NCBI RefSeq assembly: GCF_004634385.1 | Contig: NZ_CP037895.1 | Location: forward strand, 2,393,245-2,457,244 | Direction: 5' to 3' | Length of the DNA stretch: 64,000 nt | Source of the DNA: Thermaerobacter sp. FW80 | GTDB taxonomy: Bacteria; Bacillota; Sulfobacillia; Thermaerobacterales; Thermaerobacteraceae | Part shown: positions 42,003 through 52,838 of the stretch, in pieces | Layout of the letters: each line of letters starts with the position of its first letter | How positions within the stretch are numbered: the first letter of the stretch is position 1 | The notes under the pieces: model-generated | What the model was told of the DNA's origin: nothing | Databases searched by the model: none | The model's input: only the letters and a program-made list of their open reading frames with translations | Program-made: the position numbers and the translations under genes

Positions 42003-43463
42003 ATGGAGCGGCGCGGGTCGTGGACAACCCACCGCGGGGAGGCCGGCGTCGGGGCGGCGCAGCCGGACGCCGCCGAAGGAGCCAGCGGGGGCGCACCGCC
42101 GGTGGCGCCGGCGCGGGCCTCGGGCCGTGCCGGTCTCCCAGCGCGGCGGCCCGGGTCCTGGGAGGGGCGGCCCCCCTTGACCCGCCGGCAGCTGCGCGAC
42201 ACCCTCTGGCGGGTCAACGTCCTGGCCGCCCTGACCTTCGCCGTGGTCACCATGTCGCGGCCGCTGTTCTCGGTGTTCGCCGCCCGAGAACTGGGAGCCG
42301 GCGCCACGGGGCTCGGGGTGGTGGCCGGGACGTATGCCCTCGTGCCCCTGTTCCTCTCCATGCCGGTGGGCGGCCTGGTGGGTCGCTGGGGCGAGCGGCC
42401 CTTGCTGGTGGCGGGAGCGGCCGGCCTGGCGGCAGGGCTCCTGGTGGCCGCGGCCAGTCCCGCGCTGCCCTGGCTGGTAGCAGCCGCCCTGGTGGCGGGC
42501 ATGTCCCAGATGCTCCTGGTGGTCTGCACCCAGACCCTGGTCACCAGCCTGGGCGAGCCCCGGGAGCGCGAGCAGCAGCTGGCCTGGTTCACCACCGCCA
42601 CCTCCGCCGGCCAGCTGGTCGGTCCCCTGGGGGGCGGACTGCTGGCGGATCGGGTCGGCTTCCGGGCCACCTTCGCCGTGGCGGCGGCGCTCTGCCTGGC
42701 CGGCGTCCTGCTGGCGCGGCGCGTGTACGCGCCGCCGGCGGCCGCGGCCCCCATGGACCTGCGCACCCAGGCGGGCCGGGCCCGCGAGCTGCTGGCCCTG
42801 CCCGAGATGCGGCTGGCCATCCTGGCCGCCTTCTCGTTGATCTTCTCCCTGGGCGTCAACCAGTCGTTCTACGCGGTGTACGTCACCCAGGTCTTGGGGT
42901 TCAGCACGTCCACCCTGGGGATGCTGCTGGCGGTGCGCGCGGTCACGGCCCTGGCCGTCCGCGCCTACATGCGGCCCCTGGTCGCGTGGGCGGGCGGTCG
43001 CTTCCGCGTGCTGTTCCTGGCCATGGTCGCCGGGGCGGCGGCCCTCGGCGTCACACCGCTCCTGCGCGACGTGGCGTCGCTGACCGTGGCCGCCGCCCTG
43101 CTGGGGATCGCCACCGGGCTGACGATGCCCCTCAGCATGCTGGCGGCGGCCAACTCCGTCCCCACCGCGGAGCGCGGCCTGGCCATGGGGGTGCGTCTGA
43201 CGGGCAACCGGCTGGCGGAGCTGACGAGCCCGCTGCTCTTCGGGCCGGTGGCGGATTGGGTCGGCCTGGGTCCCGCGTTCCACGCCGCCGGGGTCCTGCT
43301 CCTGGCGGCCGCCCTCCTCTCCCTGCGCTGGCGCCACGGGCTGGACGACGCCGACCGGCTGGCCGGCGCGGCCTCTCCGTCCGGCGCCGACGAGGACCTC
43401 GCCGGCGGCGGCCCCCTGGAGGGCCGCGGGGCGCGACCGCCCGTCCACCGCGCGGGAGACTGA
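42003..43463 (+). CDS. Major facilitator superfamily transporter
   Basis: 486 residues. A disordered N-terminus of about 60 residues precedes twelve predicted helices. The loop after helix 2 reads GGLVGRWGERPLLVAG, the MFS motif A (GxxxDxxGRR type). Helix 5 contains TSAGQLVGPLGGGLLADRVG, like drug/metabolite exporters of the DHA1 group. A central cytoplasmic loop (PMDLRTQAGRARELLALPEM) separates the halves. The ATG at 42003 has GGAGGAG ten bases upstream. No regulator is adjacent. The substrate cannot be read from the sequence. Confidence 0.85.
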   Translation: MERRGSWTTHRGEAGVGAAQPDAAEGASGGAPPVAPARASGRAGLPARRPGSWEGRPPLTRRQLRDTLWRVNVLAALTFAVVTMSRPLFSVFAARELGAGATGLGVVAGTYALVPLFLSMPVGGLVGRWGERPLLVAGAAGLAAGLLVAAASPALPWLVAAALVAGMSQMLLVVCTQTLVTSLGEPREREQQLAWFTTATSAGQLVGPLGGGLLADRVGFRATFAVAAALCLAGVLLARRVYAPPAAAAPMDLRTQAGRARELLALPEMRLAILAAFSLIFSLGVNQSFYAVYVTQVLGFSTSTLGMLLAVRAVTALAVRAYMRPLVAWAGGRFRVLFLAMVAGAAALGVTPLLRDVASLTVAAALLGIATGLTMPLSMLAAANSVPTAERGLAMGVRLTGNRLAELTSPLLFGPVADWVGLGPAFHAAGVLLLAAALLSLRWRHGLDDADRLAGAASPSGADEDLAGGGPLEGRGARPPVHRAGD

Positions 43464-43655
43464 GGGGGCGGGCGGGAGACTAGGCAGGGGAGGACTGCCG
43501 CCCCGCAAAACCGAAATTGGCCCGACGGGGCCGGGCGGACGGGACCATCGTCACCGCCGCGTCCGCGGGACGGCGGGCGGACGGCCCGGTCCGGTGTCCC
43601 CACGCGGCGCCGCCGGAAACCGATGTCCGACTTCGCGGCAGGAAGGGGATGTGGC

Positions 43656-44780
<1,125 letters not shown>

Positions 44781-44891
44781 GCCGCGGGCCCGGGCGACCG
44801 GCCGCCCTCCCCGCGGGGCGCGCCTCCCCGCACCGCACGGGAGGCCGCGGGGGGCGGCAGGGCGGCGGATCGCGGCGGGGGACGATCCACT

Positions 44892-44933
44892 GCGGCGGAT
44901 GCGGGCGGCCGCCAGGCCGCCCGCATCCGCCGC
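44892..44933. terminator. Bidirectional hairpin between citrate synthase and btuD
   Basis: Perfect 19-bp arms (44892-44910 and 44915-44933) around the loop GCCA, followed on the plus strand by CGTTT. The flanking genes converge, so the structure can stop both transcripts. Confidence 0.65.
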
Positions 44934-44959
44934 CGCGTTTCCCGCGGGCGCGTCGTCCC

Positions 44960-45814
44960 TCAGGCGCCGGCCGCCGCCGGTTCGTCCGCCCGCTCCGCAG
45001 GGGACGAGCCGGCTCCCGGCCCCGACGACCCGCCCGGGAGCAGCGCCACCTGGGGCACGCCGAGGCGCGGATGGGGCACCACCAGCACCGGGCAACCGTA
45101 GACCCGGCCGAGCACGTCGGGCCGCATCACCTGGGCCGGCGGCCCCGCCGCCACCACCCGGCCGGCCTCCATGAGTACCAGGCGCTGGCAGTAGAGGGCG
45201 GCCAGGTTGAGGTCGTGGAGGACGGCGACCAGCGTCAGGCCCAGGCGGCGGCGAAGGCCATCCAAGAGGTCCATGATCTCCACCTGGTGGCGCAGATCCA
45301 GGTGGTTGGTCGGCTCGTCCAGCAGCAGCACCGCCGGCTCCTGGGCCAGCGCGCGGGCCAGGAGCGCCTTCTGCCGCTGGCCGGCGCTCAGCACGTCCAG
45401 GGGCCGATGGGCCTGGTCGGCGAGTCCGACCCAGGCCAGCGCGCGGGCCACCGCCTCGCGGTCCCGGGGTCCCTCCCAGCCCCAGAGCCCCTCCAGGTGC
45501 GGCGTCCGCCCCAGCGCCACGTACTCCGCCACGGTGAGCCCGGACCCCGGCCCCGACTCCACGCCGGCCACGGCCAGCCGTCGCGCCCGGGCGGTCGGCC
45601 GCCACGCCGCCAGGTCCGTGCCCTCCAGGCGCACCCACCCCGCCTGGGGGCGGAGGTAGCCCGAGAGGGTGCGCAGCAGCGTGGTCTTGCCCGACCCGTT
45701 GGGGCCGGCCACCGCCAACCACTCCCCGGCACCGACCTCCAGGGTCACCCCGTCCAGCACCGGGGTCGCCGCGTAGCCGACGCGCACGTCCCGCACCTCC
45801 AGGGCGAATCCCAT
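44960..45814 (-). CDS. btuD: Cobalamin-type ABC transporter ATP-binding protein
   Basis: 284 residues. Walker A GPNGSGKTT, signature LSAGQRQKALLARALAQEP, Walker B VLLLDEPTNHLDLRH and the switch His in VAVLHDLNLAALYC are complete and of the BtuD/FecE/FhuC type. The ATG at 45812-45814 follows GGGGAGG. It is the last gene of a btuF-btuC-btuD set headed by a cobalamin riboswitch, so B12 or a cobinamide is the likely cargo. A gap of about 130 bases separates it from btuC. The C-terminal 25 residues are low-complexity and include a copy of the dispersed 12-mer (Asp-Glu-Pro-Ala). Confidence 0.88.
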   Translation of the reverse strand: MGFALEVRDVRVGYAATPVLDGVTLEVGAGEWLAVAGPNGSGKTTLLRTLSGYLRPQAGWVRLEGTDLAAWRPTARARRLAVAGVESGPGSGLTVAEYVALGRTPHLEGLWGWEGPRDREAVARALAWVGLADQAHRPLDVLSAGQRQKALLARALAQEPAVLLLDEPTNHLDLRHQVEIMDLLDGLRRRLGLTLVAVLHDLNLAALYCQRLVLMEAGRVVAAGPPAQVMRPDVLGRVYGCPVLVVPHPRLGVPQVALLPGGSSGPGAGSSPAERADEPAAAGA

Positions 45815-45942
45815 CCGCCCACCTCCCCACCCTCGGGGACCGTCGCCGGCACCGGCCCGCCGTCCCGGTCCGTCCGGCGGAGCGCAGGTCGCCGCGAGCC
45901 CCGCCCCGCGCCCCCTCACCGCGGCCCGGACGCGACCCTCCC

Positions 45943-47232
45943 TCATCCCAGTCCCACGTCCCGTCCCGTGGCATGGCGCCGCAGCAGCCAGAGGAACCAG
46001 GGCGCCCCGGCCAGGGCCGTGACGACGCCCACCGGCAGCTCGGCCGGCGCCAGGGCCAGCCGCGCCACGGTGTCGCACAGGATCATCACCGTCGCCCCGG
46101 CCAGGACGGCACCGGGCAACAGCCGCCGGTGGTCGGCGCCCACCAGCAGCCGCACCGCATGGGGGACGATCAGCCCCACGAAGCCGATGACGCCGCTGAC
46201 GCTGACCGCCGTGGCGGCCAGCAGCGAACCGGCCACCAGCAGGCGCCGCTTCACCGCCTCCACGTCGACCCCCAGGTGGTGGGCGGGTTCCTCGCCGAGC
46301 CAGAGGGCGTTAAGCGCCCGCACCTGGCTGGCCAGGATCCCGAGGCCCAGCGCCGCCGCCACGGCCAGGGCCTCCACGTCCCGCCAGCCCGCGCCCGACA
46401 GGCTGCCCAGCAGCCAGAACACGATGGGTCGCAATCGCTCGCCGCTGAGGAAGACCAGCAAGGACACCAGCGCGCCCAGCAGCGACGCCACCGCCACCCC
46501 GGCCAGCAGCAGGGTGCCGACGGCCAGGCGGCCGCCGACCCGGGCCAGGCGGCTGACCGCCACCACCGCACCCAGGGCGCCGACGAAGGCGCCGGCGGGG
46601 ACCAGCCCGAAGCCGATGACCCGCACCAGCGCGCCCGCCACGCCACCGAGCCCTCCGGCCGCCGGCCCGGCCGCGCCGCCGGGCGGCCCCTCCGCCGCGC
46701 CCGCCGCGCCGGTGGACAGCCCGAGGAGCACCAGGTAGGCGAGGGCCGCGCCCAGCGCGCCGCCGCTGGAGACGCCCAGCACGTAGGGGTCCGCCATGGG
46801 ATTGCGGAAGAGGGTTTGGAAGGCGCTGCCCGCGGCGGCCAGGGACGCCCCGACGAGGGCCGCCAGGAGCACCCGCGGCAGCCGGATGTCCACCAGGATC
46901 CGTGCCGCCGGGGCCACCTCCCCGCCCGCGTCCCCCGCGAGGGCGCGGGCCGCCGCGTCCAGCAGCACGCGCACCACCTCGGCCGGCGGCACCGCGACGG
47001 CCCCGAGCCCCGTCGCCAGCAGCAGCGAGACCACCAAGGCCAGGGCCAGGCCGGCGAAGACGCCGGCCCCCCGGCCGGGAGGGCGCCCCGCGCCCGGCAG
47101 GCGGGCCGGACCCGGCCCTCCCGGCCCTCGTCCAGGACCCGTCCCGTCGGCCTCGGCCCTCGCCCCGCCCTGCGGCATCGCCGATCGTGCGGCCCGGCCC
47201 AGGGGCCGCTGCCTTCTCCCCTGAAGCCGCAT
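45943..47232 (-). CDS. btuC: Cobalamin-type ABC transporter permease (BtuC/FecCD family)
   Basis: 429 residues with about ten helices. Landmarks of the family are IRLPRVLLAALVGASLAAAG, GSAFQTLFRNPMADPYVLGV with SSGGALGAAL, the coupling region HHLGVDVEAVKRRLLVAGSL, and SGVIGFVGLIVPHAVRLLVG. The first 40 residues are Gly/Pro/Arg-rich, and a second start at MPQGGARAE is possible. An insert with GAAGAAEGPPGGAAGPAAGG widens one loop. The ATG at 47230-47232 follows a G-rich site. It lies 62 bases after btuF. Binding protein, permease and ATPase together make a type II importer under B12 control. Confidence 0.9.
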   Translation of the reverse strand: MRLQGRRQRPLGRAARSAMPQGGARAEADGTGPGRGPGGPGPARLPGAGRPPGRGAGVFAGLALALVVSLLLATGLGAVAVPPAEVVRVLLDAAARALAGDAGGEVAPAARILVDIRLPRVLLAALVGASLAAAGSAFQTLFRNPMADPYVLGVSSGGALGAALAYLVLLGLSTGAAGAAEGPPGGAAGPAAGGLGGVAGALVRVIGFGLVPAGAFVGALGAVVAVSRLARVGGRLAVGTLLLAGVAVASLLGALVSLLVFLSGERLRPIVFWLLGSLSGAGWRDVEALAVAAALGLGILASQVRALNALWLGEEPAHHLGVDVEAVKRRLLVAGSLLAATAVSVSGVIGFVGLIVPHAVRLLVGADHRRLLPGAVLAGATVMILCDTVARLALAPAELPVGVVTALAGAPWFLWLLRRHATGRDVGLG

Positions 47233-47294
47233 GCCCCCCGCCCCCACCGGACCCCACCGGCGCGGCCGGCACCCCCCTGGCGCGTCCTCGGCCG

Positions 47295-48368
47295 TCACTC
47301 GCCTCCCTGGAAGCGGTCGGGGTAGAACCAGCGAGCCAGCTGCTCCAGCCCCTCGACCAGGCGCGGCCCCGGCCGGCTGATCACCGCGTCGTCGATGGCG
47401 TACACGCGGCCCTGCTCGACCGCGGTGATGCCCTCCCACCCGCGGCGGCGCTTGGCCTTGAGCTCCTCGTAGGAGGTCTTGAGCGAGGCCGGCACCACGA
47501 TGACCCGGGGGTCCTGCCGCACGACCTCCTCGAGGCTGATCTGGGGCCAGGGCTGACCGGTCCCCTTGGCGACGTTGATGCCGCCGGCGGCCACGATGAC
47601 GTCGTGGATGAACCCGCCCGGCCCCACGGTCATCAGCGGGTCGTTCCAGACCTCGTAGAACACGCGCACCCGCTGGTCCTCCGGGATGTCCGCCACGCGC
47701 TGGCGCACCGCCTCGATGCGGGACCGCATGTCCTCCACCACCCGGCGCGCGCCCGCCTGGGCGTCCACCAGCTCGCCGATGCGCAGGATGCGGTCCAGCA
47801 CGTCGTCCAGGGTGGCCGGCTGGATGACCACCACCGGGATGTCGAGCTCCTCCAGCTTCGCGACCTGCTCCTCGGTCCCGCCGATGGTCAGGGCCAGGTC
47901 CGGCTCCAGGGCCACGATCTGCTCGTAGTTGGTGTCCGTCAGGCCCCCGACCTTGGGCAGCTCCTGGACCTCCGCGGGGTAGTCGCTGAAGGAGTCGACC
48001 CCCACCACCCGGTCCCCGGCGCCGATGGCGAAGAGGATCTCGGTGTTGCTCGGCGCCAGCGAGACGATGCGCTCGGGCCGCCGCTCCAGGGTCACCTGCC
48101 GCCCGGCGTCGTCGGTGAGGGTGTAGGGGTAGCTCGTCCGCGGCGCCTGCTCCGTCGACGCCTGCCCCTCGCCGGCAGCGGCCGGGGACGAACCGGCCCC
48201 GGAGCCGCCGGCCCCTGCGCCGTCCGGCGTCGCCCCGCCGCCACCGCCGCAGGCGGTCACCAGCAGGGCGACCAGCAGGAGCAGCGCCACCAGGGCCCCA
48301 CCGCGTCGCGGCCCGCCGCCTCGCCGCGTTCGTCCCGCCCAGAGCCCTCGTACGAACCGTGCCATCAT
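47295..48368 (-). CDS. btuF: Cobalamin-type ABC transporter substrate-binding lipoprotein
   Basis: 357 residues. The signal peptide and lipobox (VALLLLVALLVTACGGGGG) anchor it outside the membrane. After a Gly/Ser linker the class III binding-protein fold is evident: RIVSLAPSNTEILFAIGAGD, VVGVDSFSDYPAEV, LEPDLALTIGGTEEQVAKLE and the long bridging helix near VVEDMRSRIEAVRQRV. These match BtuF. The cobalamin riboswitch directly upstream supports B12 as ligand. The start is ATG at 48366-48368, and the next codon is also ATG. A 12-mer copy lies in the linker and encodes Gly-Ser-Ser. Confidence 0.9.
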   Translation of the reverse strand: MMARFVRGLWAGRTRRGGGPRRGGALVALLLLVALLVTACGGGGGATPDGAGAGGSGAGSSPAAAGEGQASTEQAPRTSYPYTLTDDAGRQVTLERRPERIVSLAPSNTEILFAIGAGDRVVGVDSFSDYPAEVQELPKVGGLTDTNYEQIVALEPDLALTIGGTEEQVAKLEELDIPVVVIQPATLDDVLDRILRIGELVDAQAGARRVVEDMRSRIEAVRQRVADIPEDQRVRVFYEVWNDPLMTVGPGGFIHDVIVAAGGINVAKGTGQPWPQISLEEVVRQDPRVIVVPASLKTSYEELKAKRRRGWEGITAVEQGRVYAIDDAVISRPGPRLVEGLEQLARWFYPDRFQGGE

Positions 48369-48492
48369 CCGGTCCCTCTCCCCTCGTCCCCGTCTCCGTC
48401 GGCACCCGCCCGGGGCGCCGACCCGGCCGCACCCGGGTCGCCCGCGCCCCTCGGCGGCGGGCGGACGGATCCCTCCGCCAACGGCTCCCTGC

Positions 48493-48558
48493 TCAAACGA
48501 AAAGCCCCGGCCTTGGCGTCAGAGCAGGCCGGGGCGACGTCCCCGCACGTGGGCGCAC
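48493..48558 (-). CDS. Possible 21-codon leader peptide overlapping the riboswitch terminator
   Basis: GTG at 48556-48558 is preceded by a near-perfect AAAGGAGGT (48568-48576) with about nine bases between. The frame runs VRPRAGTSPRPALTPRPGLF V to a TGA at 48493-48495, exactly through the terminator stem and its T run. A ribosome on this frame would prevent the terminator from folding. Proline and arginine are strikingly frequent. It may be chance: the strong site could have another role in the anti-terminator. Confidence 0.35.
   Translation of the reverse strand: MRPRAGTSPRPALTPRPGLFV
48498..48536 (-). terminator. Intrinsic terminator of the cobalamin riboswitch
   Basis: On the minus strand CCCCGGCC (48527-48534) and GGCCGGGG (48505-48512) form an 8-bp stem with a 14-base loop, followed by CTTTTCG. 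It lies between the aptamer and btuF, as expected for B12-dependent attenuation. Confidence 0.8.
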
Positions 48559-48597
48559 CCGGTACGTACCTCCTTTCCGCCGAAGGCGTACGTACTC

Positions 48598-48818
48598 GGT
48601 CCAGGCAGGTCTCCTGGCTCCCGGATCACCGCCGGGCGCCCGGCCTTCCCGCAGCCCTGCCCGCTGGGGCAGCGGGCCGCAGTGGCGCACGAGGGGCGCC
48701 GGCTCCCCGGTCACAGTGGCGGGACCGCGCCGGATTCGCACCGGACTTCCCTATTCTCCCTCGCCCGCGGCCGCGTCGCGCCGCACCCTGGGCCGCCGCG
48801 GGACGGGGCACCTGGACC
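48598..48818 (-). ncRNA. Cobalamin riboswitch
   Basis: Minus strand from 48818: GGTCCAGG opens the P1 stem and pairs with CCTGGACC at 48598-48605. In order follow GGTGCCCC, GAATAGGGAAGTCCGGTGCG, AATCCGGCGCGG, the B12 core CCCGCCACTGTGACC, a variable arm, and the 3' element GCCAGGAGACCTGCC. These are the landmark sequences of the AdoCbl-type aptamer. It controls btuFCD through the terminator just downstream. Confidence 0.95.
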
Positions 48819-49000
48819 GCCACGGGATTCGGTTGTCCGCACCCATTCTACCCCATCGCGGGGGCACGAGGTAGCGGCCGGTCGCCGCGGATGGGCGGCG
48901 GTGACGCGCCCTTCCGGACGCGGGACGGGCGGGGGCCCACCCGCGCCCCGGCGTGGCCGCGGCCGCGGGCGCCCCCGGCTCGGCCCAACGCGGGCGTCGG

Positions 49001-50050
<1,050 letters not shown>

Positions 50051-50264
50051 TCACCTCGACGGCGCCATTATCGGCTCGCCGCGAGCCGGCCTCAACCCCC
50101 GGCGTTCGGGGCGGCTCCACCGGGGCCCCGAGGCTCCGCGCCGCCGGCACCGGGGGCCGGCGGCCGCCGGCGGTGCGGCCGCCGTCGCCGGCCCGGCGCG
50201 GTGGCCGGAAGGGGCCCGGGAGGGAATCCGCGCCCGACGGCCAAAGTAGGGGGACGGAAGCGAG

Positions 50265-51569
50265 GTGTCGCCGGTGTCGGACGAACCGGGAACCGCCCCG
50301 GAACCTCCCTCGGGCGACGCCGCCGGTCCGGCGCCCGCCGCCCCGGCGCCCTACCTGCCCCGCGGGGCCCGGGGCCCCGGGATCGACCGGCCGGTCCTGC
50401 CCGAGGCCACCTACCGACGGCGGCAGGACGCGCTGCGGGCCGCCGCCGCGGCCGCGGGCCTCGATGCGGTGCTGGCGGTGGGCCGTGCCTTCTACGAACG
50501 CGGCGGGGACGTGGCCTTCCTCTGCGGCCACCACGCCCCCGCCCCCACGGCGGCGGCGGTCCCGGGGTACGAGGGCTGGGGGCAGTCGCTCCTGCTGGTG
50601 CCGCGCCGCGGCCCGGTGGTCCTCATCGCCGACGCGGCCCGTCCCGAGACGGTGGTGGCGGACCGGGTCGATCTCACCCCCGCCCATCCCATGGCCCTCC
50701 GCACGTGGATCCAGCGCCTGGGGCTCACCGCGGGCCGCATCGGCGTCGCGGGGACGGACCTGTGGTCCTGGGCCGCCTTCCGGGCGGCCGCCCAGGCCCT
50801 GCCGGGCGTGGAGTGGGTCCCCGCCGACGCGCTGGTTCGCCGGGCGCGCCGCGTCAAGGACCCGGAGGAACAGGAGCTGCTCGCCCGAGCCGCGGCGGTG
50901 GCCGATGTGGGGCTGGCCGCGGCCCTCGAGGTCCTGCGCCCCGGCCTCTCGGAGCAGCAGCTGGGCGCCGCGGGGACCGCGGCCGCGCTGGCCGCCGGCG
51001 CCGACTTCGTGCGCTACTTCCGGGTGCACGCCGGCGCCTGGTCCCTGCTGAGCTTCCGCTGGCCCCAGGCCACGGACCGGCGGGTGCAGCCGGGCGAGGC
51101 GGTCGCCTTCGACATCATCGGCGCCTGCCGGGGCTACCAGTTCGACGTGCTGCGCACCGCGCTGCTCGAGCCGGTTCGTCCCGAGCTGGAGCGGCTGGCC
51201 GCCGCCACCGCGGCCTGCCTGGAGGCGGTCCTCGCGCGGTGCCGGCCCGGCACGCCGGTGGCGGCCCTGCTGGCGGCGGCGGAAGAGGCAGCCGCGTCCT
51301 TCGGGCTCGCCGGCCACCTGGCGCCGCTGCTCGGCCACGGCATCGGCCTCGAGACCGTGGAGGAGCCGCTGCTGATGCCCGGGGTGGACGATCGCCTGGA
51401 GGCGGGGATGGTCCTCTGCATCGAGCCGGCCCTGCGCGTGCCGGGGCTGGGTGGCTACAGCATCGAGGAGATGGTGGTGGTCGAGGCCGCGGGGCCCCGC
51501 ATCCTGACGCGGACGCCGCGACGCCCCCGCGCGGGCGGATCGCCGGGGGCGGCGGCCGCCGGCTCGTGA
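50265..51569 (+). CDS. M24-family metallopeptidase (Xaa-Pro peptidase-like)
   Basis: 434 residues. It has an N-terminal creatinase-like domain and a C-terminal pita-bread domain. Metal ligands can be placed: first Asp in VAFDIIGACRG, second Asp in YQFDVLRTALL, His in LLGHGIGLETVEEP, Glu in CIEPALRV and Glu in SIEEMVVVEA. The set is that of dimetal aminopeptidase P or prolidase. Two GTG codons nine bases apart (50265 and 50274) could be the start, and the second has GAGG at better distance. The first 45 residues are Pro/Ala-rich. The natural substrate is not defined by sequence. Confidence 0.85.
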   Translation: MSPVSDEPGTAPEPPSGDAAGPAPAAPAPYLPRGARGPGIDRPVLPEATYRRRQDALRAAAAAAGLDAVLAVGRAFYERGGDVAFLCGHHAPAPTAAAVPGYEGWGQSLLLVPRRGPVVLIADAARPETVVADRVDLTPAHPMALRTWIQRLGLTAGRIGVAGTDLWSWAAFRAAAQALPGVEWVPADALVRRARRVKDPEEQELLARAAAVADVGLAAALEVLRPGLSEQQLGAAGTAAALAAGADFVRYFRVHAGAWSLLSFRWPQATDRRVQPGEAVAFDIIGACRGYQFDVLRTALLEPVRPELERLAAATAACLEAVLARCRPGTPVAALLAAAEEAAASFGLAGHLAPLLGHGIGLETVEEPLLMPGVDDRLEAGMVLCIEPALRVPGLGGYSIEEMVVVEAAGPRILTRTPRRPRAGGSPGAAAAGS

Positions 51570-51795
51570 AGGGGACCGACGGCCGCCCGGCCGGCCGCGC
51601 ACCCAGCGCCTGCCGCCGCCGAGCGCCCGAGAGCACCCAGCCCGAGGGGGTCCGCCCGCGGGGTTCGGCGAGGCCGCGGCGGCGACGGTGGTCGGTTCGG
51701 CCGGCCCTTGGACCGTCGGTTCGACCTTGGCCGCCGCCGCGACGGGAACGGCCATCGGCTGGGCTTCCACAGCGACGGGAAAGGGTGACGATTCC

Positions 51796-52584
51796 GTGGC
51801 GACGACGGTTCCCGCCGGCCTCCTGGAAGGCAAGCGGGCCCTGGTCTTCGGGGTGGCCAACAAGCACAGCATCGCCTGGGCCATCGCCCGCGCCCTGGAT
51901 GCGGCGGGGGCGGAGCTGGCCATCGCCTACCAGGACCAGCGGCTGGGCGAGCGGGTCCAGAAGCTGGTTCCCGAGCTCCGGCGCCCGCCCCTGCTCCTGG
52001 AGTGCGACGTCGCGTTCGACCCGCAGATCGACGCGGCCTTCGCCACCGTGGCCCGGCACTGGGACCGGCTGGACGTGCTGGTCCACAGCCTGGCCTATGC
52101 TCCCAAGCAGGCCCTGGAGAACCCCTTCGTGGAGACCACGCGCGAGGACTTCCGCATCGCCCTCGACGTGAGCGCCTACTCGCTGGTGGCGCTGGCCCGG
52201 GCGGCGCGGCCGCTGATGAAGGAGGGCGGCTCCATCCTGACCATGACCTACTACGGCGCCCAGAAGGCGGTGCCCAACTACAACGTGATGGGCGTCGCCA
52301 AGGCGGCGCTGGAGGCGTGCGTCCGCTACCTGGCGGCGGACCTGGGTCCGGCGGGCATCCGGGTCAACGCCATCTCGGCCGGCCCCATCAACACCCTGGC
52401 CGCCCGCGGCGTGCGCAACCTGACGGACTTCATCAAGACCCACGCGGAACGCTCGGCCCTGCGGCGCAACGTCACCCAGGAGGACGTCGCCCACGCCGCC
52501 CTGTTCCTGGCCAGCGACCTGGCGGCCAGCATCACCGGCGAGGTGCTGTTCGTCGACGCGGGGTACAACGTGATGGGCGTGTGA
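51796..52584 (+). CDS. fabI: Enoyl-[acyl-carrier-protein] reductase (FabI)
   Basis: 262 residues, the usual FabI length. It reduces trans-2-enoyl-ACP in the last step of each fatty-acid elongation round. The SDR N-terminus is ALVFGVANKHSIAWAIARAL, and the FabI-specific Tyr and Lys are in TMTYYGAQKAVPNYNVMGVA followed by K. The segment HSLAYAPKQALENPF and the ending ITGEVLFVDAGYNVMG also match. GTG at 51796 is preferred, since AAAGGGTGA lies eight bases upstream and the longer frame adds low-complexity residues. FabI is the triclosan target; no resistance change can be judged here. No other fab genes are adjacent. Confidence 0.93.
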   Translation: MATTVPAGLLEGKRALVFGVANKHSIAWAIARALDAAGAELAIAYQDQRLGERVQKLVPELRRPPLLLECDVAFDPQIDAAFATVARHWDRLDVLVHSLAYAPKQALENPFVETTREDFRIALDVSAYSLVALARAARPLMKEGGSILTMTYYGAQKAVPNYNVMGVAKAALEACVRYLAADLGPAGIRVNAISAGPINTLAARGVRNLTDFIKTHAERSALRRNVTQEDVAHAALFLASDLAASITGEVLFVDAGYNVMGV

Positions 52585-52702
52585 GGGGGTCGGACGGGCG
52601 CGTGAGGCGGGACGGACGGGCATGGGCGGCGGGACGGCGCCCGCTGACGCCCGGGCGGGAGCTCGGCGTGCCGGGGGCCGTCGGCGCCGGAGCCCGTCCC
52701 TT

Positions 52703-52734
52703 GGCGGCCGGTGGGCCCAGCGCCACCGGCCGCC
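52703..52734. terminator. Hairpin between convergent fabI and RND genes
   Basis: Perfect 12-bp arms (52703-52714 and 52723-52734) with an 8-base loop lie 120 bases after fabI and 105 bases after the RND gene stop. No T tract is present on either side. Confidence 0.45.
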
Positions 52735-52838
52735 GGCGTTCGGGCGACCTCGGGCCGCGGCCGGGGCCGCGACGACGTGGGTGGCCGGCTTGGCTGGCCC
52801 GTGCCGGTTGCCGCCGCCGCTGCCGGCTCCCGGCGCCC

